Below are positions 24,919 to 35,141 of a stretch of 64,000 bases of DNA, piece after piece. Every line of letters starts with the position of its first letter. Position 1 is the stretch's first letter. The DNA is from Cavia porcellus. Taxonomy: Eukaryota; Chordata; Mammalia; Rodentia; Caviidae. Under the pieces are notes generated by a model. The model had not been told where the DNA came from. It saw only the letters and a list, made by a program, of their open reading frames with translations, and did no database searches. The position numbers and the translations under genes were made by a program. The stretch covers positions 17,448,001 to 17,512,000 of the forward strand of contig NW_026947486.1 of the NCBI RefSeq assembly GCF_034190915.1, written 5' to 3'.

Positions 24919-25905
24919 AAGAATGACAATCTCTTTAACAAATGGTACTGGAAAAACTGGCTTTCCATTTGCCGAAAACTAAAGCTAGACCCGTGTCTAT
25001 CACCATGTACTAAATTAAAATCTAAATGGGTCAAAGATCTGAATATTAAAACAGAAACACTGAATCTGTTGGAAGACAAATTGGGTAGAAACCTTGAAGA
25101 CATAGGAGTAGGTAGAGAATTCATGAACAGGACTCAAACCACACAGGAAATACTTCCCAGAATCAATAACTGGAACCACTTCTTATTAAAAAGTTTCTGC
25201 ACGTCAAAAGAAATTCCAGCATAGTGAAAAGAAAACCCAAAAACTGGGAAAAGATTTTAGTGAACTCTCTCTTAGACAAGGGACTCCTGTCTAAAACATA
25301 TAAAGAATTAAAAAAAAACTCAGACCCCCAAAATTCAAAGATGCAATCCAAAAATGGGCATCTGAGATGAATATGCACTTCTCAGATGAAGAAATGCAAA
25401 TGGAAAATAAATACATGAAAAAATGTTCATCATCATTACTCATTAGAGAAATGCAAATTAAAACCACACTGAGATACCATCTCACTCCTGAAAGAATGGC
25501 CAGGATCAAGAAAACCAACAACAACAAATGCTGGAGAGGCTGTGGAGAAAAAGGAACTCTCCTACACTGTTGGTGGGAGTGTAGACTGGTGTAGCCTTTA
25601 TGGAGGTCAGTCTGGAGATTTCTCAAAACCTGGGATTGGAAATCCCATTTATTCCAGCTATTCCACTTCTAGGCATATTCCCAGAAGAACTGAAAGCATC
25701 ATACCACAGTGATATATGCGCACCTATGTTTATAGCAGCACAATTTGTAATTGCCAGATCTTGGAAACAACCCAAGTGTCCATCAACTGAGGAATGGATA
25801 AAAAAGCTGTGGTATTTCTATACAATGGAGTATTATTCAGCTATAAAGAAGGATCATATTGAGATATTTATCAATAAATTGGCGAGCTTGAGACCATACT
25901 CATAA

Positions 25906-27152
25906 GTGAAATAAATCAATCTCGCATGTGTGAATACCGGATAGTTTCCCTAATGTAAGTAATGATTCATATATATTAAAAAATGTGGTAATCATGATTC
26001 CCCATTATGTGGCCTTGAAGCCTTATAAAGTTTTCACTTATTAATTGGAAAGGCTTTATTCTGGGCTTCTTGATATGGAAATATTTGAAGCTGTAGTATA
26101 TGAAGTTTTATTCAAATATTTCAAGGAAAAAGACAGACACTATGGTAACTACTATTAAGTCAGGTTATTTGGTGGTGAAGTACTATGTTGCTGAAACAGT
26201 CATGCTTTGTATTATTATATTGTTATGTCCTGTTTTATCTCAATCTGTCCCTTATTCATTAAAAAATTATTTAGTTATTTTTTATGTTTTTTTAATTAAG
26301 GGGAAAATTTTTAAAAATTAGCAGGATATATAATAGTACCTTTTTTTGATTTCCTATTAACTTGGTTTGAAGTCCTGTAATACTCCAACTATCTTTTTTT
26401 GACTGATTAGACTCTGTTCCATTCTGTATGATAGTATCAAGTTTGAGGGTATAGGCAACTACTTTGAAGGCAATAAGATTCACTAAGCTGTCCATTCTGG
26501 TTTGACTATTGTCTCCTTTGGAATTCCTGTAATGTTTACAATGCTTAAGTTTTATTGGTCTTGTTCTCTACTGTTTTGCTCAACTTTATAATATCTAATG
26601 ATATAGACAATTCTTTTTAAGGAAACAAGAGACATTGTTGATAACCATTGTTGATAAGCTTGTACTCTGTTTTACATCATGTGCTATGTCTATCCTTGGT
26701 TTTGACTGACAGCTTTGTTTTGCCATATTTGACTTTATTCTCCCCCCCCCAAAAAAAAAGTAATAAAAACTAAGGAGCAATAAAACCCAAAATGTGTAAA
26801 TTTTGTTGTAAAAAAGAGAGGGAAAAAAGAGCTCTAAAGGATACAACAGCAAGAGTGTTTAGGGGTGTTAAATAGCTGCCCATATTAATGTTTTTGTTTG
26901 GATCATTGAACACAACTGTTTGCAGTCTCACTGTTTGAATGTCCACTTTGTCTTCTTTGATACTGTGATTTGAACAACTATCTCTAAGATGATAATATGT
27001 AATCTATTAACTGGTGACTTCTTACTGCTTTTGTTTTTGTTTTTGTTTTTGTTTTTGTTTTTTTTGTAGTTCTGTATTACTTGTACCCTTACACCGTTTT
27101 GTGTTGTTTTGTTTTGTTTTTCTCTTTTTCCTTTTTAATAAAATTTTTAAAA
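25906..27152 (+). repeat. L1-D 3' UTR
   Basis: This 1.25-kb 3' UTR contains diverged repeat modules (AGTATCAAGTTTGAGGGTATAGG...; ATATAGACAATTC...), a C9-A9 tract at about 26744-26760, a (TTTTTG)n tract at about 27030-27060, and a terminal TTTTAATAAAATTTTTAAAA tail. AATAAA at about 27137 is a plausible polyadenylation signal. Confidence 0.8.
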
Positions 27153-27355
27153 AAGAGTCAGTCCTAGTGGAAACTATAGACTTCAGATGACAATGTTGTG
27201 TCAATTGGTTGTAACAAATGTATTATACTAGTTTGGGATATCAACAGAGGGAGAAGCTATGAATATGTGGAAGTGAGTAGCATATAGGAAATCTCTGTAC
27301 ACTTTGCTCAGTTTTGTCATGAACTTAAAAGTGCTCTAAAATAATCTATTTTTAA
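27153..27355 (+). mobile_element. Ancient L1M-like element, right part (3' UTR)
   Basis: This is the continuation of the 3' UTR interrupted at 19060, with TGTGTCAATTGGTTGTAACAA and AGGAAATCTCTGTAC, ending in CTCTAAAATAATCTATTTTTAAA. The two halves join cleanly once L1-D and one TSD copy are ignored. Confidence 0.75.
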
Positions 27356-27394
27356 ACAAATTATGGTCACCATCTTTGTCTTATTCCTGAGTTT

Positions 27395-27452
27395 TATGGA
27401 CATGTTTGTAATTTTTCAAGTGATATGGACATGTTTGTAATTTTTCAAGTGA
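27395..27452. repeat. Perfect 29-bp tandem duplication
   Basis: The 29-bp unit beginning TATGGACATGTTTGTAATTT is present twice back to back (27395-27423 and 27424-27452) without a mismatch, although the host repeat is old. Confidence 0.95.
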
Positions 27453-27472
27453 CAGAGACAGTACCTGCTGTT

Positions 27473-27818
27473 ATGGTTTAGATCTAAAATGCTTTTGAAG
27501 GAAATTTGATCATGGGCATACTCTATTCATTAGTGAATTAATCTATTGATAAATTAATAGTTTAATGTGCTGTTTGTAGATGAGGACTGGTAGGAAGAAG
27601 TGGGTCACTGGGGACATGACTTGGCCCGTGTGTTCTTGTCCATGGCTCTTCCCTATCTCTGCTTCCTGGTCACCATTGGTCAAGCAGCTTTCTTCTTCCA
27701 TGAGCCAGCCAACTATGACTTAAACCCTCTGAAACAATAAGACAAAATAAAACTCTCCTTTAAATTGTAGCTGTCAGGTATCTTGTCCTAGAAATGGAAA
27801 GTTACTAATATGACTTTT
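27473..27818 (+). mobile_element. MST-type MaLR LTR
   Basis: A solo LTR starts TGTTATGGTTTAGATCT, has GGAAGAAGTGGGTCACTGGGG and CTTCCTGGTCACC in the middle, then AACCCTCTGAAACAATAAG and AAAATAAAACTCTCCTTTAAA with an AATAAA-like signal, and ends near CTAATATGA. The order matches MST LTRs of the ERVL-MaLR group as I remember them. No internal region is present. Confidence 0.75.
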
Positions 27819-28029
27819 TTTTCTGAATTTGCTAAAGGACTTGTTTTTGTGAATGAGTGTTAGATTTTATTGAATGTATTTTTAATATTACTTTATATAA
27901 TCACATGAATTTCTATTTTTATACATTAATACAACATATCTATTACACTGATAATTTTTATATTAAGTCACACTTACATTCCTGGTAATAACTCTACTTA
28001 ATTTTATCAACAGAATTCTGAGATGAATA

Positions 28030-28505
28030 CTATGATTCCCCAGATTGTGCTTTTTTGTAACCCCCTCTTCTAAAGAGTGACTGGTTCTTGTAATTTGGCA
28101 AAGTGAAGGTAGTTTTCAGGTACAGTTAAATTCCTTAGTTGACTTTTAAGTAAATCAAAAGAGAGATTTTCTTGACGAGTCTGACTTACCCAGGAATGCT
28201 CTTTAAAAGATAGTCAAATTGTTGGATTTTCCTGCTGGCCTTGAAGAAACAAATCACTGTGAGCTTGATTGCTGTAAAGAAGTAAATTTTGCCAGCAACC
28301 ATGTAAACTTGGAGGAGGATCCAAAGACCCAAATGAAACCTCAGGCACCTAGCCAGAGTTTGATTACTGCTTTGTGAGATCCTAACACAGAAATCACTTA
28401 AGCTTTGCCTGAACTTGTGGCCAATGGAAACTGAGATAATAAATATATGTTGTTATAAACCACCAAGTTTTTTGATTATTTGTTATAAAACAGTAAAAGA
28501 CACAT
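28030..28505 (+). mobile_element. MLT1-type MaLR LTR
   Basis: The segment has TTTCCTGCTGGCCTTGAAGAA, GATTACTGCTTTGTGAGATCC and GAGATAATAAATATATGTTGTT, followed by ACCACCAAGTTTTTTGATTA, the typical 3' half of MLT1 LTRs. It interrupts old L1 sequence. There is no coding region. Confidence 0.65.
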
Positions 28506-28739
28506 GAGCTGGTATACTTTTAAATATATAGTTAATAACTTAGTTAATAGGATGTTAGAACTTTAATATCTAGGTATATAAATGAGAATCGTCTGTAGGC
28601 TTTTTTTGCACTGTCCTTATTCAATTTTGGTATCAGTTTTATTAGCCCCATAAAATGAGTTCAATAGCTTTTCTTCTTATGTTGTTTGGAACAGTTTGTA
28701 TGAGGTAGGGAGATTATGTTCCTTGAGAGTTGATAAAAA

Positions 28740-29110
28740 AAAAAAGTTACTGCTTTCCATTACTGCAAAAAAAAATACCTGAGATAATCAACTTTAAAAC
28801 TGAAAAAGTTTATTTTGGCTCATAGTTTTAGAGGCTTCGGTTCATAGCTGTTTGACTCTGCTTTTGCACTAAATGCTGAGGCAATACATCATGGTGGGAG
28901 TGTGTGGTGGAGAAAACCTGTTTACCTCATGGTTGGAAATACAAAAGAAAGGAAAGGGCTAGATTCCTACTATCTCCTCCAAAGGCATCCCAACCCAATG
29001 AATTAAGACCTCCCAAAGGTGTCAAAATGAAGAACAAATCTTTATAACATTTGAGCTTTTAAGGGATATTGCAGATTCAAAATATAGCACTTGCTCATAA
29101 AATTGACCAA
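28740..29110 (-). mobile_element. MST-type MaLR LTR, minus strand
   Basis: Read on the complement, the segment ends with an AAACTATGAGCCAAAATAAA-like motif near 28815 and a TAATGGAAAGCAGTAAC terminus near 28745. ATCATGGTGGGAGTGTGTGG and CCTCATGGTTGGAAA (plus strand, 28890-28945) are further LTR landmarks. It is a solo LTR. Confidence 0.6.
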
Positions 29111-29549
29111 ATATGATACATTTTGAATACTATATTTGAATACCAGTTTAATCTTAAAAAATGTTATTGGTTGACTCATATCTTGTTTATGTGTCAGGTT
29201 TTTTTTATAATTTGTGTTTTGCTAGAAATTTTGGGGGTTTAACTTTTCAAATATATTTCTATGCTTTTCTAATAGTATCTGGTTAAATATAGAAAGTCTT
29301 TATTTGTGATCTTTTATATTCTTATTCTTCTAATATTGTGTATTTGTGCCCTTTCTTTTTTTATTCTACATTAGCAGGCATAGGTCCAATTTATATATTT
29401 TTGAAGTTTTTATTTTTTGTTAGTCCTATGTATTCCTTTGTTTTCTGCTTCTTTTTTCTTTTTACTGCTTTTATTCCCCTTTATTCCAACACTTGTAATG
29501 TTAGTCATTTTATGTTTCATTTAATATTTACTTTTATAAACATTATATA

Positions 29550-30010
29550 GTAGTCACACCTTATCTTCTGGGATTACATAGAACGATACCTGGTAATACT
29601 TGAAATCACAAATAGTGTAGAACCCTATGTAGACTGACTTTCTATATATATGAAAAAGTATAATTTATAAATTATGCATAGTAAGAAATTAACAATGATA
29701 ACTAGCAATAAAACAGAATATAATGATATGGTGTAATAAAAGTGAGCATAACTACACTTGGTGCCATCATTAAGCAGAATAAGGGGTACCTGAGAACAAG
29801 CATTGTAATAATGTGCCAGGTTATCTTAAAACCAAGACAGAAGGCATGTAGCAAGTGATTCGCAATCAAGTAGCACATATAATATGGATATGTTGGACAG
29901 AGGGATGATGCATATCCCTCTTGGACTTTTATGGAAGCTTCATTAATGTAGGCAGGAGTTATTTAATTACTGGTCATAGGTGATTAACTCATTATTTAGC
30001 CCCCAGAGTT
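29550..30010. mobile_element. Tigger-class (pogo) DNA transposon fossil
   Basis: The left end TAGTAGTCACACCTTATCTT and the following GTGTAGAACCCTATGT and TATAATTTATAAATTATGCA match the ordered landmarks of Tigger-type elements, as does CAAGTGATTCGCAATCAAGTA at about 29858. It lacks transposase coding sequence and is non-autonomous. Exact family and right boundary are uncertain. Confidence 0.55.
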
Positions 30011-30212
30011 TGGGAGTAGTTTAAAAGTTGCAATGCTATAGAGATCTTTCCATGAGCAACTCCCATCTTAAAGCTATCTAGGAGCTGCTAGCCTCCAGTC
30101 ATCTCATTATCATAAAAAAGATATTCATTACACTGGACATACCAAAGGTTTTAGGACCTGTACATCAAGAAACAGGGATAAAGTTCAAATATGTATTTTA
30201 AAATGTTACCAG

Positions 30213-30356
30213 ACATGGTGACACACATCTGTAATCCCAGCACTTGGGTAGCTGAGGCAGGAGGATCACTGTAAATTCAAGGTGAGCCTGGGCTACAAAA
30301 TGAGTACAAGGCCAGCCTCAACTGCATAGTGAAACCCCTCTCAAAGGAAAAAAAAA
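30213..30356 (+). mobile_element. B1-type SINE with internal duplication
   Basis: This 7SL-derived SINE reads CCAGACATGGTGACACACATC, CTGTAATCCCAGCACTTGGG, GCTGAGGCAGGAGGATCACTG, followed by an A-rich tail. The segment ATTCAAGGTGAGCCTGGGCTA is followed ~30 bp later by GTACAAGGCCAGCCTCAACT, the internal tandem duplication typical of rodent B1. Confidence 0.88.
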
Positions 30357-30749
30357 AAGGGAATTGGTATAGATTCTATATCCACAACATTTTTTGATTG
30401 TTTGACCTATAAATTATAATAGAGATGCCTGTGATTGTGGATTTTTGTTGTATTTGTCCTGAGGTGATGTTTTTAATTGCACTTAAATTGAAAACTAATA
30501 TATTCCTATTCCTGGTATAATTTGCATTACAATATTGCTAGTTATCTCACTTTATTCCAATTAATTCAGTTTTTTCTTAGAATTCTAATTTGACTTATAT
30601 TAATATAGTTTTAGCATCTTTTTGTGGTTAGAATCAGCATGATACATATTCTCATTCTTTCATTTTTAGCATTTCTATATTTCTAGTTTTTATATGTGAT
30701 TTATATAGTTAAATTTTAAAGTATTTCACTCTCAAGAGTATTATCTGTG

Positions 30750-30846
30750 GGACTAGGGATTTAGCTCAGCAGCATAAGCGCCTGCCTTGCAAGTGTGTGG
30801 TCATGAGATTGATCCCTGGTACTGATAAAAAAAGCAAACAAAAAAA
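30750..30846 (+). mobile_element. ID-type SINE (tRNA-derived) with TSD
   Basis: The tRNA-like body has an A box (TTTAGCTCAGCAGCATAAG) and a B box (TGAGATTGATCC), then an A-rich tail. The flanks are AAGAGTATTATCT (30734-30746) and AAGAGTATAATCT (30847-30859), a 13-bp TSD with one mismatch. Confidence 0.92.
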
Positions 30847-31273
30847 AAGAGTATAATCTGCATCATTTATTTGATTAATAATGTTTTGACTTAATTTTTG
30901 TTTTCTGTTAACCTATTATTCTTTGTTTCCTTTGTTTTACTTTCTGTTAGAAAAAATTCCATTTGCCTATTTGACACTATATGTTGTATTTTCATGTATT
31001 AACTCTTTTCAAAGTTTAAAATACATATTCTCTAAGTTTTCTAACAAAGATTAGAACTATTAAATATGTCCTTATCTCAATCATAACAAGCTCCTTATTC
31101 TGCTTTTATTATTCAATGAGTATAATTACCCTGAGCTTCATTTTGTTTAATGTTTAATTTTGTACCCATTTTAAATATGAAAATACTTATGGTTATTTCA
31201 AATTAATAACTAATTAAGATTACTATTGTATTTTATTATAGTTGATAGTGTGTTCCCATTGCAAAGCATATAA

Positions 31274-31302
31274 TGTATATATATATATATGTATATGTAT
31301 AT
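31274..31302. repeat. Short AT-rich microsatellite
   Basis: TGTATATATATATATATGTATATG-like dinucleotide sequence of about 29 bp, imperfect. Confidence 0.8.
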
Positions 31303-31724
31303 GTCACTTTTTCCATTAATACCTGCTGATAATTATCTATTTATTAATATAAAATGTATTATAAAATTATGTTTACTTTTGTTATTCTTTTTTGATTTGC
31401 TAGCTGAAACACTTCTACAAGGGAGAAGTCAGGCATGCCAGGAAGAGTGAGATTTCTTTTATTTCTAGGCACACAAGAGTTATTCCTATGGTTCAGCCCA
31501 CAATGGTGATTATAATGCTAATCAAACAATTTTCTGGAATGTTTTATGCTTTATTCTAGAGATAGAGGCTCTGTAGCTTTAGATCTGAGACCAAATAAAT
31601 GATTATAACTGTGCTATGCAGTGAGGTCTTTGTTTCGTCATTTAATTTTACCTGGCAAAGCATGCTACTTTTGACCACTCTTTGTCACTCAGGCATTTTA
31701 CTGTCTACCTTTCTAGCACTTGAA

Positions 31725-32010
31725 ACTAGAAATATTTCAGATTTTGGATTTTTTTCAAATGTTTAAAGGATTTACATATACATAATAAGATCTTTGGGAT
31801 GGAGCTCAATTTTGTCTAAACACATTTTACATGTAACTTATACACATAGTCTGAAGTAATTTTACGTATTTTTAGTGCAGATACATTTTGAATGCATTCT
31901 GTCACATGAGGTCAGCTGTGTGATTTTATATGTGTGGCATCATGTTAGCTCTCAAAGACTTTCAAATTTTGGAGCATTTTAATTTCTCATTAGGAATGCT
32001 CAATCTATGC
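31725..32010. mobile_element. MER46-like Tigger-class MITE
   Basis: The left portion AATATTTCAGATTTTGGATTT and the right portion TTCAAATTTTGGAGCATTTT, then CATTAGGAATGCTCAATCTA, match the terminal sequences of small Tigger-class elements. GTGGCATCATGTTAGCTCTC is internal. No transposase is present. Confidence 0.5.
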
Positions 32011-32374
32011 TTTGAATGGTTCTTCTTAAACTTGTGCCCAGGTATTTTATTTTAATTGCTACTGTGATGAAGCTCTTATCTCCCATTAGATATTCTTATA
32101 GCCGGTGTTTACATATGTGAAGGCTCTGTTAGGTTTTTGGCTGAAATTTCTTTGACCTTCCCACCAAACTTAAATTATGTCATAAATGGTACATTCAGAT
32201 GATTTCCCCCTTTCCAAAGATGTTAACTCCCTTATTTTAGTGCTGTTTATGAGAAGTTTTGTGTCAAATTGTTGGTAGTGTATATGTAATCTCTATCTTT
32301 TTTGTAACTTTTACTATGCTTTCTTCATCTTTAAAGTTATTTTTTCTCTGAAAAATCTATCCATGCATTTTATT

Positions 32375-32690
32375 ATACTGTAAATTCCTAATTTACCAAT
32401 GAATATTATTCTGAGATAATGTTTGTAAGTCCAACCCCCTTGTGAGTACAACAAGGTAAGTCTTACACACCTTTGACACAGATATACAATGTAAAGCAAA
32501 AAAAAAAAAAAGCAAAAATACTGAAATTAAACTACGTAAACTTTTGAACTTTCCTTAAAATGGTAAGGTAAACACGTAAGCTACTTCTATGATTTGTTCA
32601 AATTTGTGAATATTTGTAATGCAAGGTCCATTGGTATCTGTGAAAGTTTGCAAATTGAATGTTACTAAATTGGGGACTTACTGTATTATA
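32375..32690. mobile_element. Small DNA transposon with inverted termini
   Basis: The left end TACTGTAAATTCCTAATTTA resembles the reverse complement of the right end (TAAATTGGGGACTTACTGTA, about 32669-32688), giving ~25-bp imperfect terminal inverted repeats with TA at the edges. TTTGTAAGTCCAAC (about 32424) and GTGAAAGTTTGCAAATTGAA (about 32641) are internal landmarks. It is a non-autonomous Tigger-class-like element. Confidence 0.5.
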
Positions 32691-33039
32691 AAAATCTAAG
32701 AATTTTTATTCTGCACATTCAATCTTTTCTTAATTAAAAATGCTTAGTCATTAAATTATTTCATCTTGCCATTCAATACATTGTCTTTTGAAAATCATAT
32801 TCTACAAATGTGGAAATTTAACATATTTTCTATATTTATCATTTCCTCTCATATTTTATTTATTCTTCTTCCTCCGTTTTATTCTCCATTCCTCATTATT
32901 ATTTCATAATTTATTGATTTGTTGTTTTGATCTATTTTTAGATTACAATATTACATATTAAGTTTTCTGACCAGAGATTGAATTTCAAATGAGACTGCTT
33001 TCAAATATATTTGTTATTTTATAATAATCTTTATTTTTA

Positions 33040-34605
33040 TTTCTTTTTTAATTTTTATTTTGAAGAGAATAAAAGCAAATGAGAAAAAACAAAATGTGAT
33101 CAGTCAAAACAAAAGGATGGACATAGTACACGACTTAAAACCAAAATGTAAGGTGATCTACAATGATTACTATGATGTCTCTTGTTATCTTCAATAGAAT
33201 TGCCCATATCATCAGATACAATAAAATTGAACATAGCAGCACAGAACAAAATCAATTAAAAACAAAACATTGGTGACATTATAGGGCTTCGAAGAAAGGT
33301 AATATCAAAACAGAATGGGTATCATAGTGAATATTATTTTCCTTAGAATAGTTGTCCATGCTCTCAGACTTGATACTATCAAACATGACATTTGACTAAA
33401 ATCAATCAAGACAAGACAGTGATCAAACAAAACATATTCAAATAAAATCAGTCAAACTAGACAGTAAAAGCAATACAGGGTTTCAGATTAAGTTAACACG
33501 AAATTTAAAATGGTTATCATAGTAGATCCTGCTGTCATCGGAATAGCTGGCCATGCCATAAAATCCAGTAGAAGTAGAAAAACTGGAACAGAATATAAAC
33601 AAACTAAACAGAGCAATGAAAACATTATGGATTTCAAATCATGGCACATGACTAACAGTGTCCTCTGCTTTCACTTTTTTGACAATTTGTCCTCTTTCAT
33701 TTTCACAGGGTGCAATGTACATTTTGTATCCCACTAACTCCTTCAGTTTTTAGATTAGGGCAACCCACTCTTTACTCAAGTGATTCTGAACCTTTTACCC
33801 ATAAGCTTGATCTCAAGTTGTATCCATTTACCCACAAGAACCTCAAGGTTTTCCTTCCTTATAGCTGAGTAGTTTTCCATTCTATAAAAGTGCTATGTCT
33901 TTCCAATCAATCTGCAGGTGAGGGGTGAGCTACTCTCAATTTGTTTTTGGTTCCCTGTCACATAGCATATTATTTTCTCATCTTTGAATTTCAGTCCATA
34001 AATTCTCTTTCAGGTTAATTATATTTCTTATATAGAGCATCTTGATGAACCCTATCTCCTGATCCACTCTGTCGGTGTTTCTTTTTATTAGTGTAATTGA
34101 GGCCATTCATGTTAGTGATTATGGTCAACCTTCACTGTCTCATCTCTGCCATGCTATTTTTCTGTCATTGTTTGTCTATTTTTCCCCTTGATTCCAATGT
34201 CTGCCCCATTCAGTGAGCCCACTCTGCCACTATTCCTGACTCTATCGTCTTTTCTCTCTCTCTCTAAAATGTCAGTATTTTTTGTAGGGTTGAATTGGTG
34301 GTCATGAACCCCCCTAGTCCCTCTTTGTCATGGAGGCATCTTATTTCTCCATTAATTTTGAGAGAAGTTTCTCTGGGCATATCAATCTGCGTTGGAAGTT
34401 ATTTTCTTTCAGGGCTTGGAATACTTCATTCCAAGCTCTTCTTGATTTGATGCTTTGTATTGAGAAACATGTCATGATTCTGATGGGTTTTTGTTTATAG
34501 GTGATCTGTTTCTTTTCTCTGACAGCTTTTAATATTATTTTCTTGTGTTGAATTTCTGGGATCTTGATTATTATATGTCTGGGAATAGATGTATTTTGGT
34601 TATGG
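33040..34605 (-). mobile_element. ORF2-deleted (half-L1-like) element, copy 1
   Basis: Read on the minus strand, the order is ORF1 C-terminal domain (34605 to about 34270), inter-ORF sequence, the first ~50-60 codons of ORF2 (about 34140-33985), a junction at about 33960-33985, a stretch resembling the last part of ORF2 (about 33955-33770), then an L1 3' UTR ending in an A-rich tail near 33040. The rest of ORF2, including the RT, is absent. The same junction occurs at 57.1 kb. Its ORF1 N-terminus and 5' UTR are missing where L1-F abuts at about 34605. Confidence 0.7.
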
Positions 34606-35141
34606 CACTGATGTAATAGTAGTTACCAGAGTGTTTCTTTCCTTGAAATATTTGAGTATAACTTCGTATATTATAGCATCAGACATATCAAGACAGTGTG
34701 GAAACATTCAAGAGGATGAAAGTATTACAGGGTATTTAGAACAAGATAACAGAAAACAAACAATGGTTTTTATAGTATTTTTTTTGCCTATAAAATTTTT
34801 TTATACTATAACATATAATAAAATCCAAAAAGATACAACATGATAAAAGCAATGGAGACAGAAGAACAACAATTTGATGGGACTTCAAAAGAAGATGATA
34901 TTAAATCAGCACTAGATATTATGATACCTTGTTATCTTCAACATAGCTGTTCATATCATCACAGACAATAAAATCAAACAGCTCAGAATACAGCCATTCA
35001 AATTAATGAGTGAAAACTTTATAAGGCTTCAAAGCCATATTATGGGGAATCATGATTACCACCTACTTTTATGTATTTATATCATTTCTTACACTAGGGT
35101 AACTATTCAGTATTCATACATGTGAGTTTGATTTATTTCCC

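Larger units (their letters stand above)
20950..25905 (+). pseudogene. L1-D ORF2, split by L1-E
   Basis: The ATG at 20950 lies 19 nt after the ORF1 stop. Endonuclease: several Trp-to-stop changes (about 21058 and 21146), then [21 protein letters not shown] and [14 protein letters not shown] (about 21646-21690). RT: 21724-22698 open ([14 protein letters not shown]), a 1-2-nt loss at about 22663, then 22665-23522 with [23 protein letters not shown] and an intact FADD at 23055-23066. L1-E interrupts at 23748-24918. The C-terminus (25367-25905) has the zinc-knuckle [18 protein letters not shown] and TMEYYSAIKKDHIEIF, with one stop at 25592-25594. Confidence 0.9.
19061..27152 (+). mobile_element. 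L1-D: full-length LINE-1 with perfect TSD and nested L1-E
   Basis: An 8.1-kb unit lies between identical 13-bp duplications; subtracting nested L1-E and its TSD leaves about 6.9 kb. It has a monomeric 5' UTR, ORF1 (19945-20930), a 19-nt spacer, ORF2 (20950 to 25905) and a ~1.25-kb 3' UTR. Substitutions and small indels break both ORFs, but long open stretches persist (324 and 285 residues in ORF2), so it is among the younger copies here. Confidence 0.93.
27360..32330 (-). mobile_element. Old minus-strand L1, heavily interrupted
   Basis: Patches of degraded ORF2 sequence on the minus strand recur at about 27360-27470, 27835-28015, 28510-28735, 29115-29545 and 30400-31200. For example, the complement of CCATAAAATGAGTTCAATAG at about 28651 is typical RT-region sequence. 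They are separated by LTRs, DNA transposons and SINEs listed separately. The patches may belong to more than one insertion. No frame is usable. Confidence 0.45.

Noticed and set aside
27473..29110. A complete endogenous retrovirus between the LTRs
   Set aside because: The LTR-like segments differ in type and orientation and old L1 sequence, not gag-pol sequence, lies between them; they are solo LTRs.
30750..30846. tRNA gene
   Set aside because: The A and B boxes belong to an ID SINE with an A-rich tail and TSD; the body does not form an intact tRNA 3' half.
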